Positions 52,955 through 53,553 of a stretch of 53,553 nt of DNA are shown here, piece after piece. Location: assembly GCA_026390015.1 (NCBI GenBank), contig JAPLGS010000093.1, positions 1 to 53,553 of the forward strand, read 5' to 3'. The position numbers were made by a program, and so were the translations under genes. This DNA is from Chloroflexota bacterium (GTDB lineage Bacteria > Chloroflexota > Anaerolineae > Anaerolineales > Villigracilaceae). The notes under the pieces were generated by a model. The model worked only from the letters and a program-made list of their open reading frames with translations, was not told the origin of the DNA and did not search any database. Each line of letters starts with the position of its first letter. Position 1 is the first letter of the stretch.

Positions 52955-53203
52955 TTACGCGGATTCCACTGAAAGCGGCATGAAGACAGTATTTTCCATT
53001 GTTTTGCTGGCGAACAAAATACATGCTTGAATATCGGCTTTGGTCAAGCATGTATATTCATCAATGATTTCTTGAAATGATGCGCCACGAGCCATAAGAT
53101 TGAGGATAAACTCAACTGTTAATCGCGTCCCTTTGATGACGGGTTTGCCAATCATCACTTTGGGGTTGATTGTAATTCGTTCGAGTAATTTTTTATCAGT
53201 CAT
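52955..53203 (-). CDS. DUF433-family antitoxin
   Basis: 82 residues. Typical DUF433 pattern: ITINPKVMIGKPVIKGTRLT then VEFILNLMARG and the Trp/Tyr-containing helix EIIDEYTCLTKADIQACI, a winged-helix-type DNA-binding fold. DUF433 genes commonly pair with DUF5615 genes as predicted type II toxin-antitoxin modules, and the partner follows directly. AGGAG lies upstream of the ATG. Confidence 0.88.
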   Translation of the reverse strand: MTDKKLLERITINPKVMIGKPVIKGTRLTVEFILNLMARGASFQEIIDEYTCLTKADIQACILFASKTMENTVFMPLSVESA

Positions 53204-53368
53204 TTCTACTCCTTTACAACTCTTGCAGGTATCTTACTTCCGAGAAGATTAGATGTCAATTGATTACTTTTCCACATTCCAAGCCGGCCTTGAGTAGAGT
53301 TCTTCTCCGCGCTAAAGGCGAGCAAACAATCCATGCTTCGGCGCGGAGTTTTTGATACAACTCCCGTA

Positions 53369-53417
53369 CGGCGGGTTTGCGAAGTGCCCGTCAGAGTATC
53401 AATGCTGGATTCCCCTA
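53369..53417 (+). repeat. Direct repeat flanking the toxin-antitoxin module, copy 2
   Basis: Same orientation as copy 1, 892 bases away, with a few mismatches. It lies in the roughly 300-base spacer between the antitoxin gene and the forward gene at 53505; the rest of that spacer has no recognised gene. Confidence 0.75.
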
Positions 53418-53472
53418 GTGGCGTGTTTGATAAGTAATTCAACATAGTCGTGGCACATTAACAAACTGTATA

Positions 53473-53512
53473 CTTCTCATACAAAATCATCGAAGGAGTT
53501 TTGTATGAGAAG
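53473..53512 (+). promoter_or_regulatory. Inverted repeat enclosing a ribosome binding site and start codon
   Basis: CTTCTCATACAAAA (53473-53486) is perfectly complementary to 53499-53512. The loop holds GAAGGAG and the right arm holds the ATG at 53505. Folded in mRNA this would hide the start codon, as seen for some insertion-sequence transposases, where it blocks translation of read-through transcripts. Confidence 0.6.
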
Positions 53513-53553
53513 ACGTGCGCCAAAAATCATAAAATTGAGTCGAACAGATTGTC
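53505..53553 (+). CDS. Start of a truncated gene, possibly an IS630-type transposase
   Basis: Only 16 codons are inside the window: a basic start MRRRAPKIIKLSRTDC after a good GGAG. IS630-family transposases often begin with a short basic stretch of this kind, and the upstream inverted repeat also fits an insertion-sequence end. The evidence is too short for a firm call. Confidence 0.35.
   Translation, partial: MRRRAPKIIKLSRTDC

Overview
The window looks like chromosomal DNA of an uncultured or little-studied Chloroflexota bacterium, most likely of the Anaerolineae. The basis is the gene set (a CASTOR/POLLUX-type ion channel, a DUF2142 membrane protein, a bacterial translin-family protein, an R2-like ligand-binding oxidase, very large PAS/GAF sensor kinases) and the dispersed palindromic repeats in and between genes. 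This is inference from family content; no 16S rRNA is present.

Layout. 1-2037: a GGDEF sensor protein that seems to have lost its 5' end, then tRNA-Gly(TCC). 2190-4416: repeat-bearing spacer, a pentapeptide-repeat protein and a TPR/zinc-ribbon membrane protein. 4609-8197: rlmD abutting pxpB-pxpC-pxpA (5-oxoprolinase). 8243-11583: ion channel, cytosolic sulfite-oxidase-like protein and cytochrome b561. 11727-14888: a forward run of a HEPN-like protein, ssb, a damaged DUF3467 gene, translin, a membrane protein and a DNPH1-like nucleotide hydrolase. 15064-19570: a reverse operon of two signalling proteins with degenerate receiver domains plus a DUF2142 protein. 19621-23860: glycosyltransferase, a degenerate DNA-methylase-like protein, and a CAP-domain lipoprotein. 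23948-27925: acyl-CoA ligase, AzlC/AzlD exporter and a GGDEF protein with another degenerate receiver. 28056-30820: tRNA(CAT), a YgjP-like metallohydrolase and two tandem XRE/MmyB-like regulators. 30821-31847: about 1 kb without a confident gene, holding an orphan terminator and a nested MITE. 31848-47031: six consecutive forward signalling genes, including a 1972-residue hybrid kinase, with diguanylate cyclase and HD-GYP outputs. 47061-48895: R2lox and a methyltransferase. 48927-52248: a reverse three-gene hydroxyproline catabolic operon. 52249-53553: a DUF433/DUF5615 toxin-antitoxin module with a broken toxin between direct repeats, then the start of what may be a transposase gene.

How genes work together. 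PxpBCA should convert 5-oxoproline to glutamate. The hydroxyproline operon should take trans-4-hydroxyproline through epimerisation, oxidation and deamination toward 2-oxoglutarate semialdehyde; the final dehydrogenase is not in the window. The 31.8-47 kb cluster has c-di-GMP synthesis at one end and degradation at the other, with kinases and a stand-alone double receiver between, which suggests one sensory module. Three separate genes carry receiver domains without the phospho-accepting Asp.

The most interesting signals are: a palindromic repeat inserted in frame inside the hydroxyproline epimerase gene with a second copy 0.4 kb away; a 140-bp MITE with a 9-bp target duplication inside a repeat whose empty copy lies near the window start; the ssb/DUF3467/translin/DNPH1 neighbourhood; a methylase-like protein without visible catalytic motifs; and three promoters whose -10 box sits seven bases before the start codon.
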